This document shows, piece after piece, positions 15,628-23,775 of a stretch of DNA of 64,000 nucleotides (its first letter is position 1; each line of letters starts with the position of its first letter). The DNA comes from Mycobacterium saskatchewanense (GTDB taxonomy: Bacteria; Actinomycetota; Actinomycetes; Mycobacteriales; Mycobacteriaceae), in NCBI RefSeq assembly GCF_010729105.1, contig NZ_AP022573.1, positions 2,852,001 to 2,916,000 on the forward strand, in the 5' to 3' direction. The position numbers and the translations under genes are program-made. Below the pieces are notes generated by a model. That model made no database searches and had not been told where the DNA came from. It saw only the letters and a list, made by a program, of their open reading frames with translations.

Positions 15628-17115
15628 CTACGGTCGGCGAGCGTCAAGTCTGTTTCGACTATTGGACCTGGCGTAGAGCTTTCGGTCCGCCACGGTCAAG
15701 GCAAGAACGACCATCGATACTGCGATCAACGCTGCTACCAGCCGGTGCAGTCCAGTGTCATCGACCCGTGTACGAAATGTCATGCCGCATATCGTTGCGG
15801 CGGCGATCGAACCGATGTACCCATATGTTCGTAGCAACCCTGAAGCGGTGCCGACGGTGTGTGCAGGCGCTTGCTCGTAGAGCGCAATCTGGTTGGCGAG
15901 TGTGCACAAGCCCGAGACCACACCGACCAAGGCGGTGATCGTGACGAGCAACACTAGTGGGCTATGGCCGTTCAAAGAGCATGCGATTAATCCAGCGGCC
16001 AACATGAGCGCAGCCGAAATCGTCAGCGAGGTTCCCATGCGCAGGCGGCGCGAACCCACCTGCGCTGACAGGGCTGAAAGCACACCCATCGGAATCAACG
16101 TGAGACCCGCTGTATAAGCCGTCAACCCGCGCGCAGCTTCCATCCACTGGGTGAGGCCGTAGAGCACGATATAGACGGCGAGCAAAGTAAGGCCGTTACG
16201 CAGGTAAGTCCGTGTGAGCGCCATATTCGATACCAGCAGCCGGATGTCCAAGAATGGATATCTGGCCCGAAGTTCCCAGCAGATCAGTGCTATCGCCACC
16301 AGCAGCGAGGCAGCCAATACTGAAATGCGCGGCCGAGGGAGCGACAAAAGGAAGGTCAGCGCGCAGGTGAGCGTGATCGCGAAGCCGGTGATGCCGACGA
16401 GATCGACTCTGGTGATCAATTCTCGCCAGGGGTATCCGCGGATTCGGTCAGGGTCCTTCGGGAGCCACAGCAGTGCCGTCAGAAGCGCTGCGCAAGCGAT
16501 GGGGACATTGATCAGAAACGCTGCCCTCCAGTTAAACCAGCTGATCAACAGCCCGCCGAGGGCAGGGCCAATCGCCACCATCGCCGCGCCGGCGATGGTC
16601 AGGCTTCCCAACACCCGTTGCGGGGGCGCGGTCAGACCCGCGGTGCTGGCACGGCGGCGGATCAGCAACATCGCGGTGGGATAGCCCGTGGAGGTGCCCA
16701 TGCCGATGAGCACCCGCGCGATCGTGAGAATCAACAGGTTGTCGCCGAATCCGCCAACAAATCCCCCCAACAGAACCAGCGCGGTGCCCGCCACGAATAC
16801 ACGACGGGGCCCGATGAGTTCGCCTAACCGCCCGGTAGTGGGTTGCGCGACGGCACTCGTCAAATACAGGCTTGCTATCAGGATCGAACTGCGGCCGACT
16901 GATACTCCCAGCGATGACGCGATCGCGACCAGCGCAGTCGCCATCACCGAGCTGTTCAACGGGTTAAGCGCCGCCCCAAAGAGCATCGGTGTGACAAACT
17001 GCGGACCGAAGGCCTCCGAGGCAGTGGCAGCGGTTTCGACTCCCAGCGACGGACTGGCGGAATTCTTCTGGCTCGCCTGCTCAGATTCTGGCGCGTTGAT
17101 GACAAGGCCTTTCAA
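15628..17115 (-). CDS. DHA2-family MFS drug-efflux transporter
   Basis: 495 residues from a TTG at 17115; the frame is open to a GTG at 17226, but that would overlap the previous gene by 59 bases and add a Ser/Arg-rich tail. About fourteen hydrophobic segments are seen. Family markers: ALNPLNSSVMATALVAIASSL (first helix), LYLTSAVAQPTTGRLGELIG (helix 2 and loop, motif A form), GMGTSTGYPTAMLLIRR and GPALGGLLISWFNWRAAFLINVP (motif C region). It should export hydrophobic drugs using the proton gradient. It sits between the membrane-protein relic and marR and is probably MarR-controlled. Confidence 0.87.
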   Translation of the reverse strand: MKGLVINAPESEQASQKNSASPSLGVETAATASEAFGPQFVTPMLFGAALNPLNSSVMATALVAIASSLGVSVGRSSILIASLYLTSAVAQPTTGRLGELIGPRRVFVAGTALVLLGGFVGGFGDNLLILTIARVLIGMGTSTGYPTAMLLIRRRASTAGLTAPPQRVLGSLTIAGAAMVAIGPALGGLLISWFNWRAAFLINVPIACAALLTALLWLPKDPDRIRGYPWRELITRVDLVGITGFAITLTCALTFLLSLPRPRISVLAASLLVAIALICWELRARYPFLDIRLLVSNMALTRTYLRNGLTLLAVYIVLYGLTQWMEAARGLTAYTAGLTLIPMGVLSALSAQVGSRRLRMGTSLTISAALMLAAGLIACSLNGHSPLVLLVTITALVGVVSGLCTLANQIALYEQAPAHTVGTASGLLRTYGYIGSIAAATICGMTFRTRVDDTGLHRLVAALIAVSMVVLALTVADRKLYARSNSRNRLDARRP

Positions 17116-17167
17116 TCGATAGCCGCCCGGGAGCCTCGACGGTGCTGACGGGACGGCCCTTCGCCTG

Positions 17168-17601
17168 CTAAGCCCCGGTGAGTCTGCCGTGACGCTGATC
17201 GTTGGTTTGCGAGCTGTCGGGTGCACTCGCGTAACCGCGGAGACGACCCCACGTCAATGCCGCGACGTATAGCGGCGGCATTACCACCCCGATGATGACG
17301 TGGTTTAAAGGGACGACGCCAGCGCAGATATAGCTCACCGCGGCGAGCCAGTCCACAACCTCGATGACGATCATCATGTCGATCCACAATGCGTGCCGCG
17401 CGGGCGTACGCGCGCGAGGAGCATCCCGATTCCATAGCCGACGTATCTGGCTCCCGCTGGGGCCATCAACCAGTTGACCCAGGCGGGCGCTGGGGGTCGC
17501 AAATGCAGCTGCTCAAACATTAAGCCTGGCACCAAAAATGCGACGCCGAAACCGATCTGACTGAGCCCCAGCACAACCAGTGCGATCCGCAGAATCCGCA
17601 T
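17168..17601 (-). pseudogene. Small integral membrane protein, frameshifted
   Basis: Two pieces in different frames make one plausible ~140-residue, four-helix membrane protein. The first (from ATG 17601) reads ILRIALVVLGLSQIGFGVAF, then WVNWLMAPAGARYVGYGIGM, and runs out of frame. The second continues ALWIDMMIVIEVVDWLAAVS, then VVPLNHVIIGVVMPPLYVAA, to a stop at 17168. Deleting one CG from the CGCGCGCG run at 17409-17416 joins them as GMLLARTPARHALWID. Either a recent slippage mutation or a sequencing error. The family is not named here with confidence. It lies between the LLM and efflux genes on the same strand. Confidence 0.6.
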
Positions 17602-17667
17602 TTACGACCTTCCTGCCTGTTCCGTATCCGTGCTGAGTCGCGAAAGCCCTCACCGCGCGCTGACGAC

Positions 17668-18546
17668 TCACGACCCCAGCTGCACAGCTTTCGGTATCAG
17701 CTCCTCGCCGAGCCGATTCACAAATCCCAGTGGATCGTTCGACGCAGGCGGCAGGATGCTCATAACGTCGAATCCCAGTTTGGCGTATTGCTCTGCAGCG
17801 ACAAAAAAACCGTCTAGATCATCAAACGGGTCGGCGACGTGGAAAACCGTCTTCTGGATCGAGTCGTAGTCGCGGCCCAGCGCATCACAGTGGCGGCGCA
17901 GCACGTCGCACTTGTGGGCGGCCTCGCTCGTTGATTCGAAAATTCCGTTCCATATATCGGCGTACTGGGCAACCAGCCGCAGGGTTTTGCGTTCGCCCGT
18001 ACCGCCGATGAGGATTGGCGGGTGCGGTTGCTGAACCGGCTGGGGGACACACAACGTTTCGGCCAGCTGATAATGCTTGCCTTCGTATCCGCCGTTGTTA
18101 TCGCTCCACATCTGCTGGCAGATCTGCACCGTTTCCTCAAGCCGTTCGAAGCGTTCTTTTGTCGAGGGGTACGGGACTCCCAAACCGACGTGTTCGCGCT
18201 TGTACCAGGCCGCACCCACCCCGCATACCGCGCGACCTCTCGACAGAACATCAAGAGTGGTAACAGTTTTCGCCAGCAAGGCCGGATAACGATAGGTTAT
18301 GCCGGCCACCAGCACGACAAGCTTGATTCGACTGGTTTGGCCGGCTAGGAACGCCAGCGAGCTAAATACCTCGAGCATTGGTTCGTCGGCCGGCCACATA
18401 CTCTCCATCTGAAAGAAGTGATCGGCCATGGTGAACCAGGCGGCGCCGACCTCTTCTGCCGCGCGGGCGGTGTTTGCCAGCGTGGTCGGCAATGCCGATG
18501 TGCCCCCGGGAATGCTGAAGTTGACGAAGTGAAATCCGATTTCCAT
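17668..18546 (-). CDS. LLM-class F420-dependent oxidoreductase
   Basis: 292 residues: MEIGFHFVNFSIPGG, AAEEVGAAWFTMADHFF, TSRIKLVVLVAGITYRYPAL, LLAKTVTTLDVLSRGRAVCG and PPILIGGTGERKTLRLVAQY mark the TIGR03560-like branch of luciferase-fold F420 enzymes. First gene of a minus-strand cluster followed by a membrane protein relic, a drug-efflux pump and marR. The grouping of a redox enzyme with an efflux pump and a MarR sensor suggests detoxification of a small xenobiotic. A GAGGAGGGCAGC stretch just before ATG 18546 provides the ribosome site. Confidence 0.88.
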   Translation of the reverse strand: MEIGFHFVNFSIPGGTSALPTTLANTARAAEEVGAAWFTMADHFFQMESMWPADEPMLEVFSSLAFLAGQTSRIKLVVLVAGITYRYPALLAKTVTTLDVLSRGRAVCGVGAAWYKREHVGLGVPYPSTKERFERLEETVQICQQMWSDNNGGYEGKHYQLAETLCVPQPVQQPHPPILIGGTGERKTLRLVAQYADIWNGIFESTSEAAHKCDVLRRHCDALGRDYDSIQKTVFHVADPFDDLDGFFVAAEQYAKLGFDVMSILPPASNDPLGFVNRLGEELIPKAVQLGS

Positions 18547-18781
18547 GCTGCCCTCCTCAAGGCTCTAACCTGCGCGACAGCGGAGACGCCAAGTCCGCTC
18601 CAGCACCGAATACCCCTGACGGCCATCGCCGCATACGGCCTTCACGGGAGTCGGCACGTCGGTCCGGAGCCCGCCTCGTGTGCCTGGCCCGCGGTGGACA
18701 CACACGCCGACGCTCACTGCCGGTCGCGGCCTTCACGCTCCGTCCCGCAACCACACAATGTCGGCGCTGCTGCGCTGTCGC

Positions 18782-18833
18782 GCTACGTTTAAGCGTAGCC
18801 CGTCGACGTCATGTTATCAACCTAGACTGATTA
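18782..18833. promoter_or_regulatory. Candidate regulatory region of the LLM/efflux cluster
   Basis: Holds a perfect inverted repeat GCTACG-tttaag-CGTAGC (18782-18799) and, at 18818-18833, CAACCTAGACTGATTA, a 13/16 match to the site next to the marR start. It lies about 240-290 bases upstream of the LLM ATG, so a promoter with a long leader is implied, or the sites serve something else. Confidence 0.4.
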
Positions 18834-19332
18834 CTTCTCTGAAATTAGCTGTCACCAAATGCGTTTCGTCATGCGCGCCGGACAGGCAATTGTGCTGCAT
18901 ACTCCTCCTACGGCTCAAAATTGCTGTCCCGCTCGGCTTTCGAGACGCGATGACAACCGATCGAGGACGTTGTCGACCCATCCCGTAAGCCGGTAGGGTC
19001 AGCGCGTCGAGTACGGGACTGTGTCAACCACTCATCCAATGCGCAGAGATTCGCTGGGTCGCACAGTCGCTGGTGTCGCCGACCAGTTCTTGCCGGGCGG
19101 GTGCGTCGGTACACCGAATTACCGCGCAGACCCATACTTCCCGACCTCGACGTCGTCGCCGCTGCCCGGATAGTCGTGTACGGGTTGCCGCTGATTATGA
19201 CGCCGTGGGTCGGGGGATCGCTGCTGTGTGGGCCTCAGGTTCGAGGGCGGACGAGTAGTCCCATCCCGATGGTGGTGCCGAGCTGCACCACGACGCTTAA
19301 TTCGCTGGTAATCCGCAGGTCCGTGGGCGGAA
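18834..19332. other. Intergenic, no gene recognised
   Basis: About 500 bases between the LLM cluster and the integrase fragment. No reading frame has recognisable features. Since the integrase begins abruptly in its middle domain, this stretch probably replaced its N-terminal half, but I see no residue of that half here. Confidence 0.45.
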
Positions 19333-20022
19333 GTGTCCACGCTTCGGCTGCTGCGCTCAATTCTCGAAGTCGCGCGCAATGACGGCCGCATTCACGCCAA
19401 CCGCGCTCACGGAGTGTCAGCTGGTCGCATCCCCGAGCGCGAACGCCACCGCTACCTGACCGCCCCCGAAGTCGCCGCGCTGGCCGCAGCGTGCAAAGAC
19501 CAGGGTGATCTGGTCACCATCCTGGCCTATACCGGCCTGCGCCGGTCCGAACTCGTCGGCCTTTGCGTCGGCAATATCGACCTGGCTGCTCGCCGCCTTC
19601 ACGTTCGCCGGGCCGCGCCGGATGTCGAAGGCCGCGTCATCATCGGTCCGCCCTTGACACGCGCCGCCAAACGCACCGTGCCCCTTCGAAAGGTTGTCAT
19701 CGACACGCTCAAACCACGTGCGGCAGGGCGTTCACCGGATGAGCCGGCCATCACGTCCCCCAACGGCGCGATGCTCAGATCCAACAGCTGGCGCAGATAC
19801 GCCCACTGGTCACAAGCCCTGCGTACGACGAACGTCGCGCCTCTGACGATTCACGACCTACGACACACCTACGCCAGCCTGGCCCGCAAATCCGGCGCTG
19901 AGCTGCGCTACGTCCAGAAAACCATGGGCGACTCCACGCCCACCGCGACCGCCAATATCTACAGCGACATCTACGCCGATGAAGTCGACCCACGTAGCCA
20001 CGAACCTCGACCACCTCAATGA
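19333..20022 (+). pseudogene. Tyrosine recombinase (phage-type integrase), N-terminally truncated
   Basis: 229 residues from a GTG, against ~370-400 for mycobacterial phage-type integrases; the arm-binding and most of the core-binding domain are missing. The catalytic domain is recognisable: RYLTAPEVAALAAAC, AYTGLRRSEL (catalytic Arg70), IHDLRHTYASLARKSGAE (His174, Arg177) and a terminal NIYSDIYADE with the candidate Tyr nucleophile. The second conserved His, normally in MGH, is Asp here (TMGDSTP, residue 200). So it is both short and missing a pentad residue, and probably inactive. It points at the 3' end of tRNA-Phe 91 bases away, a classic integration site. Confidence 0.8.
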
Positions 20023-20112
20023 GTCCGCCGCCACCGAGGCGAACGAACAGGAACCGAACAAGGCCGACAATCGCTGGAGTGCTGTCACCGCGTCCGTGCA
20101 GGTCGGAGATGG

Positions 20113-20186
20113 TGGCCAGGGGCGGGATCGAACCGCCGACCTTCCGCTTTTCAGGCGGACGCTCGTACCGACTGAGCTACCTGGCC
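20113..20186 (-). tRNA. tRNA-Phe (GAA)
   Basis: 74 bases. Acceptor stem GGCCAGG pairs with CCTGGCC, D-arm GCTCAGTCGGTACGAGC, anticodon stem TCCGC/GCGGA around loop CTGAAAA (anticodon GAA), T-arm GGCGGTTCGATCCCGCC, discriminator A. CCA is not encoded (ACC follows). A truncated integrase ends close to its 3' end. Confidence 0.95.
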
Positions 20187-20215
20187 GGAAGGCAGTGATT
20201 GCCTCGCCGTGCTGG

Positions 20216-20289
20216 CGACCCTGACGGGACTCGAACCCGCGACCTCCGCCGTGACAGGGCGGCGCGCTAACCAACTGCGCCACAGGGCC
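20216..20289 (-). tRNA. tRNA-Asp (GTC)
   Basis: 74 bases. Acceptor GGCCCTG pairs with CAGGGTC, anticodon loop CTGTCAC (GTC) between CCGCC and GGCGG, T-arm GCGGGTTCGAGTCCCGT, discriminator G. Lies 29 bases upstream of tRNA-Phe on the same strand, so co-transcription is likely. Confidence 0.95.
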
Positions 20290-20318
20290 TTGCTACTGCT
20301 CCGCGTTACCGCGTCGCG

Positions 20319-20391
20319 TACCCCCAACGGGATTCGAACCCGTGCTACCGCCGTGAAAGGGCGGCGTCCTAGGCCACTAGACGATGGGGGC
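20319..20391 (-). tRNA. tRNA-Glu (TTC)
   Basis: 73 bases. Acceptor GCCCCCA pairs with TGGGGGT, anticodon loop CTTTCAC (TTC) between CCGCC and GGCGG, T-arm CACGGGTTCGAATCCCGT, discriminator A. First of the Glu-Asp-Phe transcription unit. Confidence 0.95.
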
Positions 20392-20523
20392 CAGAACCGA
20401 ATCACTCCGGGGTACTCGCAACACGTTTACGTTGGAGCCACGTCAGCTTAGGTCAACACGGCCCGAATCCTCAAACGAGCGTCGTTCGGGCCCGCGCACC
20501 GACCCAGTATCCTGAACCTTCGC

Positions 20524-20596
20524 GCCCCTATAGCTCAGTTGGTAGAGCTACGGACTTTTAATCCGCAGGTCCTAGGTTCGAGTCCTAGTGGGGGCA
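20524..20596 (+). tRNA. tRNA-Lys (TTT)
   Basis: 73 bases. Acceptor GCCCCTA pairs with TGGGGGC through one G-T wobble; D-arm GCTCAGTTGGTAGAGC; anticodon loop ACTTTTAAT region with TTT; T-arm CTAGGTTCGAGTCCTAG; discriminator A. Diverges from the Glu-Asp-Phe group, the same four-tRNA set and layout I know from M. tuberculosis. Confidence 0.95.
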
Positions 20597-20748
20597 CTCA
20601 AAATTGCGCATGACCTCGGCTGATGCCCCGGCCACGGTACGCCCATCCTCCCGCTGGGGGCCTGCTGGGGGCGCATTGGAGGCTAACTTCCTCCGGCCCG
20701 CGGTGTGCCGACGTTTGTCGGCCAAACGACTTGACTATGCTTCGCAGG

Positions 20749-21546
20749 ATGAGTGTCGATGCCGCCTACCCAAAGGCGCCCGTAGCCCTGGTAACGATGG
20801 AAATCCGCCACCCAGCAACGGATTCCCTCACCGAAACTTCGAGCGGCGAGCTCAGACGCCTGCTCACCGACCACCTGCCGATTGAGCGCCAGGCCCAGGA
20901 CGTCGCGTGGGGCATGGGCGCCGGGGGAAGTCCGACTCCCCAAGCCGAGCGTTTCGTTCGGTACACCAACCGCGACAACACTCTCGCCGCCTCCATGAAG
21001 AGCCAGGCGATCACCATCGAGACCACCGCCTACTCAAACTTCGAACAGCTCCTCGAGGTCGTGATGCGGGTCATCGACGCGCGTTCCATGGTGTCGGACA
21101 TCGTCGGGGTGGAGCGCCTCGGCCTGCGCTATGTGCTGGAGGTGCACGTCCCCGTCGGGGTCGACGGCCGCGTGGAGTGGGCCAATTGGATCGCCGAGCC
21201 GCTGCTTGGACCGCAAGGAATCGCCCCGGCCGGGCTCACCTTGACGGAGTGGCAGGGCGCCGCCGTCTACCGGGAGGCCCAGCCGGGCCGGTCGATGATC
21301 GTGCGGTACGGCCCGGGTGTGGGGCAAGCGCTTGACGCCAACTACCACCTCCGTCGGACCATGCCCGTCGAGCAGGGTCCGTTCTTCCTGCTGGACATCG
21401 ACAGCTTCTGGACGCCCACGGGGTCGATCCCCGAGTTCAACCGCAACGCGGTGTTGACGACTTTCCAAGACCTCTACGAGCCGGCGCGCACCGTCTTCCA
21501 GGAGATGCTCACCAGCAAGCTGAAGGACGACCTGCTCAACCGGTAG
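20749..21546 (+). CDS. TIGR04255-family protein of unknown function
   Basis: 265 residues. Features seen are RFVRYTNRDNTLAASMKSQA, ITIETTAYSNFEQLLEVVMR, VERLGLRYVLEVHVP, YHLRRTMPVEQGPFFLLDID and SFWTPTGSIPEFNRN, which is the layout of the TIGR04255 group of bacterial proteins without assigned function; relatives occur near toxin or defence-type loci but that is no proof here. ATG 20749 is preceded seven bases earlier by TATGCT (20736-20741), so the message is probably leaderless; longer in-frame starts upstream lack support. It stands between tRNA-Lys and a convergent methyltransferase. Confidence 0.75.
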   Translation: MSVDAAYPKAPVALVTMEIRHPATDSLTETSSGELRRLLTDHLPIERQAQDVAWGMGAGGSPTPQAERFVRYTNRDNTLAASMKSQAITIETTAYSNFEQLLEVVMRVIDARSMVSDIVGVERLGLRYVLEVHVPVGVDGRVEWANWIAEPLLGPQGIAPAGLTLTEWQGAAVYREAQPGRSMIVRYGPGVGQALDANYHLRRTMPVEQGPFFLLDIDSFWTPTGSIPEFNRNAVLTTFQDLYEPARTVFQEMLTSKLKDDLLNR

Positions 21547-21556
21547 CTCCGGCGGG

Positions 21557-22465
21557 TCAGCCTGCCTTCTGGCGGAGCACCGCGCTGCTGTAGGTGACGT
21601 CGGCGAAGGCCGCCGCGATGTCGTCGTCGGGATAGACGAAGCCGTTGGCCGCGTGCAGCTCCGCCACGGAGTGCGACTCGGTTTCCCAGCCTCGCTGGGT
21701 CAGATAGTCGAGGATGTGGCTCCGCTGACCGTGGTAGACGAGGTCGTTCAAGTCGATCTCGAAGCCGAGTTCGCTCATCCGGTCGTGGTGTGCGCGCCAC
21801 CGCTCGTCGGCGAAAACGGCCGTGTCCGGGACGAACTCGAACGCCAGGCGGCTACCCGGGGCGCTCAACGCGGTGATGTTGTCGAACAGCGCGTCCTGCG
21901 CCTCGTCCGGCAGGTAGACCAACAATCCCTCGGCGCTCCACGCCGCGGGGGACTGCGGATCGAAGCCCGCGGACTGCAGCGCCGTCGCCCAGTCGTCGCG
22001 CAGGTCCACGGCCACGGTGCGGCGCTCGGCCGTCGGCTGGGCGCCGAGGTCGCCCAGGGTCACGGTCTTGAACTCGATGACCTCGGGCATGTCGACCTCG
22101 TAGACGACGGTGCCGGCCGGCCACGCCAGGCGGTACGCCCGCGCATCGAGTCCCGACGCCAGGATCACGGCCTGACCGATGCCGCTCTGCGCCGCCTCCA
22201 GGAAGAACTGGTCGTAGAACCTGGTGCGGCAGGCCATGCCGCGGGCCATGCGCTGTGGATCGAACTCCGAGTCACCGCCCACAGGGATCTCGCCGTTCAC
22301 CAGCCGGACGTAGACGTCGATTCCGACGGCCCGCACCAACGGCGCGGCGTACGGGTCGTCGATCAACTTCTCGTCGGAGGACAGCGCTCGCTGCGCGGCG
22401 ACCATGGTCGCCGTCGCGCCGACGCTCGTCGCGAGATCCCAGCGGTCACGATCGGTACGCGCCAT
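21557..22465 (-). CDS. Putative S-adenosylmethionine-dependent methyltransferase (LCM/TIGR00027 family)
   Basis: 302 residues, the usual ~300 of this mycobacterial paralogue family. Diagnostic parts: [20 protein letters not shown] at the N-terminus, [24 protein letters not shown] segment [13 protein letters not shown] motif [29 protein letters not shown] and [17 protein letters not shown]. The fold resembles leucine carboxyl methyltransferase; targets of the mycobacterial members are mostly unknown (some act on small acids or polyketides). Diverges from a deaminase gene with 116 bp between. Confidence 0.92.
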   Translation of the reverse strand: MARTDRDRWDLATSVGATATMVAAQRALSSDEKLIDDPYAAPLVRAVGIDVYVRLVNGEIPVGGDSEFDPQRMARGMACRTRFYDQFFLEAAQSGIGQAVILASGLDARAYRLAWPAGTVVYEVDMPEVIEFKTVTLGDLGAQPTAERRTVAVDLRDDWATALQSAGFDPQSPAAWSAEGLLVYLPDEAQDALFDNITALSAPGSRLAFEFVPDTAVFADERWRAHHDRMSELGFEIDLNDLVYHGQRSHILDYLTQRGWETESHSVAELHAANGFVYPDDDIAAAFADVTYSSAVLRQKAG

Positions 22466-22581
22466 CGTGGTTTCCTCCCGGCCCAGAGAAATATTGACAA
22501 GCGAGTTACTACCACAGGGCGGGCGACCGGGGCGGTCGGGCTACCCTGCGGAATGTCCCCTATGCCCCGGCGGAGGTCGCC

Positions 22582-23082
22582 GTGACAGATTTCGTCCAGC
22601 GCACCATCGACCTGGCAGCGCAAAACGTCGCCGACGGGGGCCGGCCGTTCGCGACGGTGATCGTCCGCAACGGCGAGGTGCTCGCCGAGAGCACCAACAA
22701 AGTGGCCCGGACGAACGATCCGACCGCACACGCGGAGATCCTCGCCATCCGCGAGGCCTGCATGAAGCTGGGCACCGAGCACCTCGTCGACTGCACCGTC
22801 TACGTGATGGCGCACCCCTGCCCGATGTGCCTGGGTTCGCTGTACTACTGCTCGCCCAGGGAAGTGACCTTTCTCATCACTCGCGAGTCCTACGAGCGGT
22901 ATTACCTCGACGACCGGAAGTACTTCGAGGTGTCGACCTTTTACGACGAGTTCGCCAAGAGTTGGGACCAGCGACGCCTGCCGATGCGCTACGCACCGCA
23001 GGAGTCGGCCGTCGACGTCTACCGGCAATGGAATGAGCGCAACGGCGGACGGCGCCGTTCGACCGTCGTCGCGCCGGACTGA
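22582..23082 (+). CDS. Nucleoside/nucleobase deaminase (cytidine deaminase-like zinc enzyme)
   Basis: 166 residues. The zinc motifs are TAHAEI (His ligand and catalytic Glu) and the PCPMCLG pair of Cys ligands, with VTFLITRESYERYYLDDRKY after them. This pattern, HAE then PCxxC about 30 residues on, belongs to the guanine deaminase/TadA-like branch; the longer C-terminus with YDEFAKSWDQRRLPM differs from TadA, so guanine or another purine deaminase is more likely than a tRNA editor. GTG start 22582 is fixed by GGAGGT six bases upstream. Confidence 0.85.
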   Translation: MTDFVQRTIDLAAQNVADGGRPFATVIVRNGEVLAESTNKVARTNDPTAHAEILAIREACMKLGTEHLVDCTVYVMAHPCPMCLGSLYYCSPREVTFLITRESYERYYLDDRKYFEVSTFYDEFAKSWDQRRLPMRYAPQESAVDVYRQWNERNGGRRRSTVVAPD

Positions 23083-23130
23083 ACGACGGCAACACTGGCT
23101 CCGCGGGTGATCGTTCGTTACTATCTGCGT

Positions 23131-23511
23131 ATGCATGCAGGTAATAGCGAAGGGCGCTTGCCCGACGACCAGGCCGGCCTGGTGGTCGAGGTGTTCCGGA
23201 TGCTGGCCGATGCCACCCGTGTTCAGGTGCTGTGGTCGCTGACCAACCGCGAGATGTCGGTCAACGAGCTCGCCGAGCACGTGGGCAAGCCCGCCCCGTC
23301 GGTGTCCCAGCACCTCGCAAAGCTGCGGATGGCACGGCTGGTGCGCACCCGCCGGGAGGGCACGACGATCTTCTACAGCCTCGAGAACGACCACGTGCGT
23401 CAACTCGTCATCGATGCGGTCTTCAACGCCGAGCACGCCGGGCCCGGCGTCCCGCGCCATCATCGCGGCGAGGGCGAGCTCAAGGCAGTCCGCTCGACAT
23501 CAACAAAATGA
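23131..23511 (+). CDS. kmtR: ArsR/SmtB-family nickel-cobalt sensor KmtR
   Basis: 126 residues, nearly collinear with M. tuberculosis KmtR (Rv0827c) as I remember it. Winged helix: VFRMLADATRVQVLWSLTNR, MSVNELAEHVGKPAPSVSQH, TRREGTTIFYSLEN. With Met1 at 23131, the residues His88, Glu101, His102, His110 and His111 all fall at exactly the numbers reported as KmtR ligands. That supports this start over the GTG at 23107. Metal binding releases DNA and derepresses a cation-diffusion exporter in the known system. Directly downstream is a 36-base gap and a histidine-rich peptide, probably co-transcribed. A palindromic TGCATGCA overlaps the start codon. Confidence 0.9.
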   Translation: MHAGNSEGRLPDDQAGLVVEVFRMLADATRVQVLWSLTNREMSVNELAEHVGKPAPSVSQHLAKLRMARLVRTRREGTTIFYSLENDHVRQLVIDAVFNAEHAGPGVPRHHRGEGELKAVRSTSTK

Positions 23512-23547
23512 CCTACCACCAACACATTTCAGTAGGGAGATGGCAGC

Positions 23548-23751
23548 ATGACCGAACACCACTCACACGACGCCCCGCATGCGCATGCACACCAGCACGG
23601 GGACGAGACCCACTCGCACGCGCACACCAGCCATGAGCACGGCCATGTGACCCACGAGCACTCACACGCCCACGAAGGCGGGACCGAGCACACGCACCAG
23701 CACGTGCACGAGGCCGGCCTCGAAGGCGTTCACGTCCACACCCACGCCTGA
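23548..23751 (+). CDS. Small histidine-rich metal-binding protein
   Basis: 67 residues, 24 of them His, arranged as repeats HxHxH with Asp/Glu between, no Cys and no signal or membrane segment. A good ribosome site (GTAGGGAG) precedes ATG 23548. Position right after kmtR suggests it buffers or stores nickel, cobalt or zinc in the cytosol under KmtR control. It resembles His-rich stretches of HypB or of CDF loops but is free-standing. Low-complexity proteins can be spurious, yet the ribosome site, the spacing and the unbroken codon pattern argue for a real gene. Confidence 0.8.
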   Translation: MTEHHSHDAPHAHAHQHGDETHSHAHTSHEHGHVTHEHSHAHEGGTEHTHQHVHEAGLEGVHVHTHA

Positions 23752-23775
23752 CACGGACGTCCCCCGACGGGGCGA

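Noticed and set aside
19101..19382. Plus-strand frame that might be the missing N-terminal half of the integrase.
   Set aside because: Sequence does not resemble the arm- or core-binding domain and overlaps the integrase in another frame.
23548..23751. Suspicion that the histidine-rich frame is only a low-complexity artefact.
   Set aside because: Kept as a gene: good ribosome site, proper distance from kmtR and a metal-binding logic; the rejection concerns the artefact idea.
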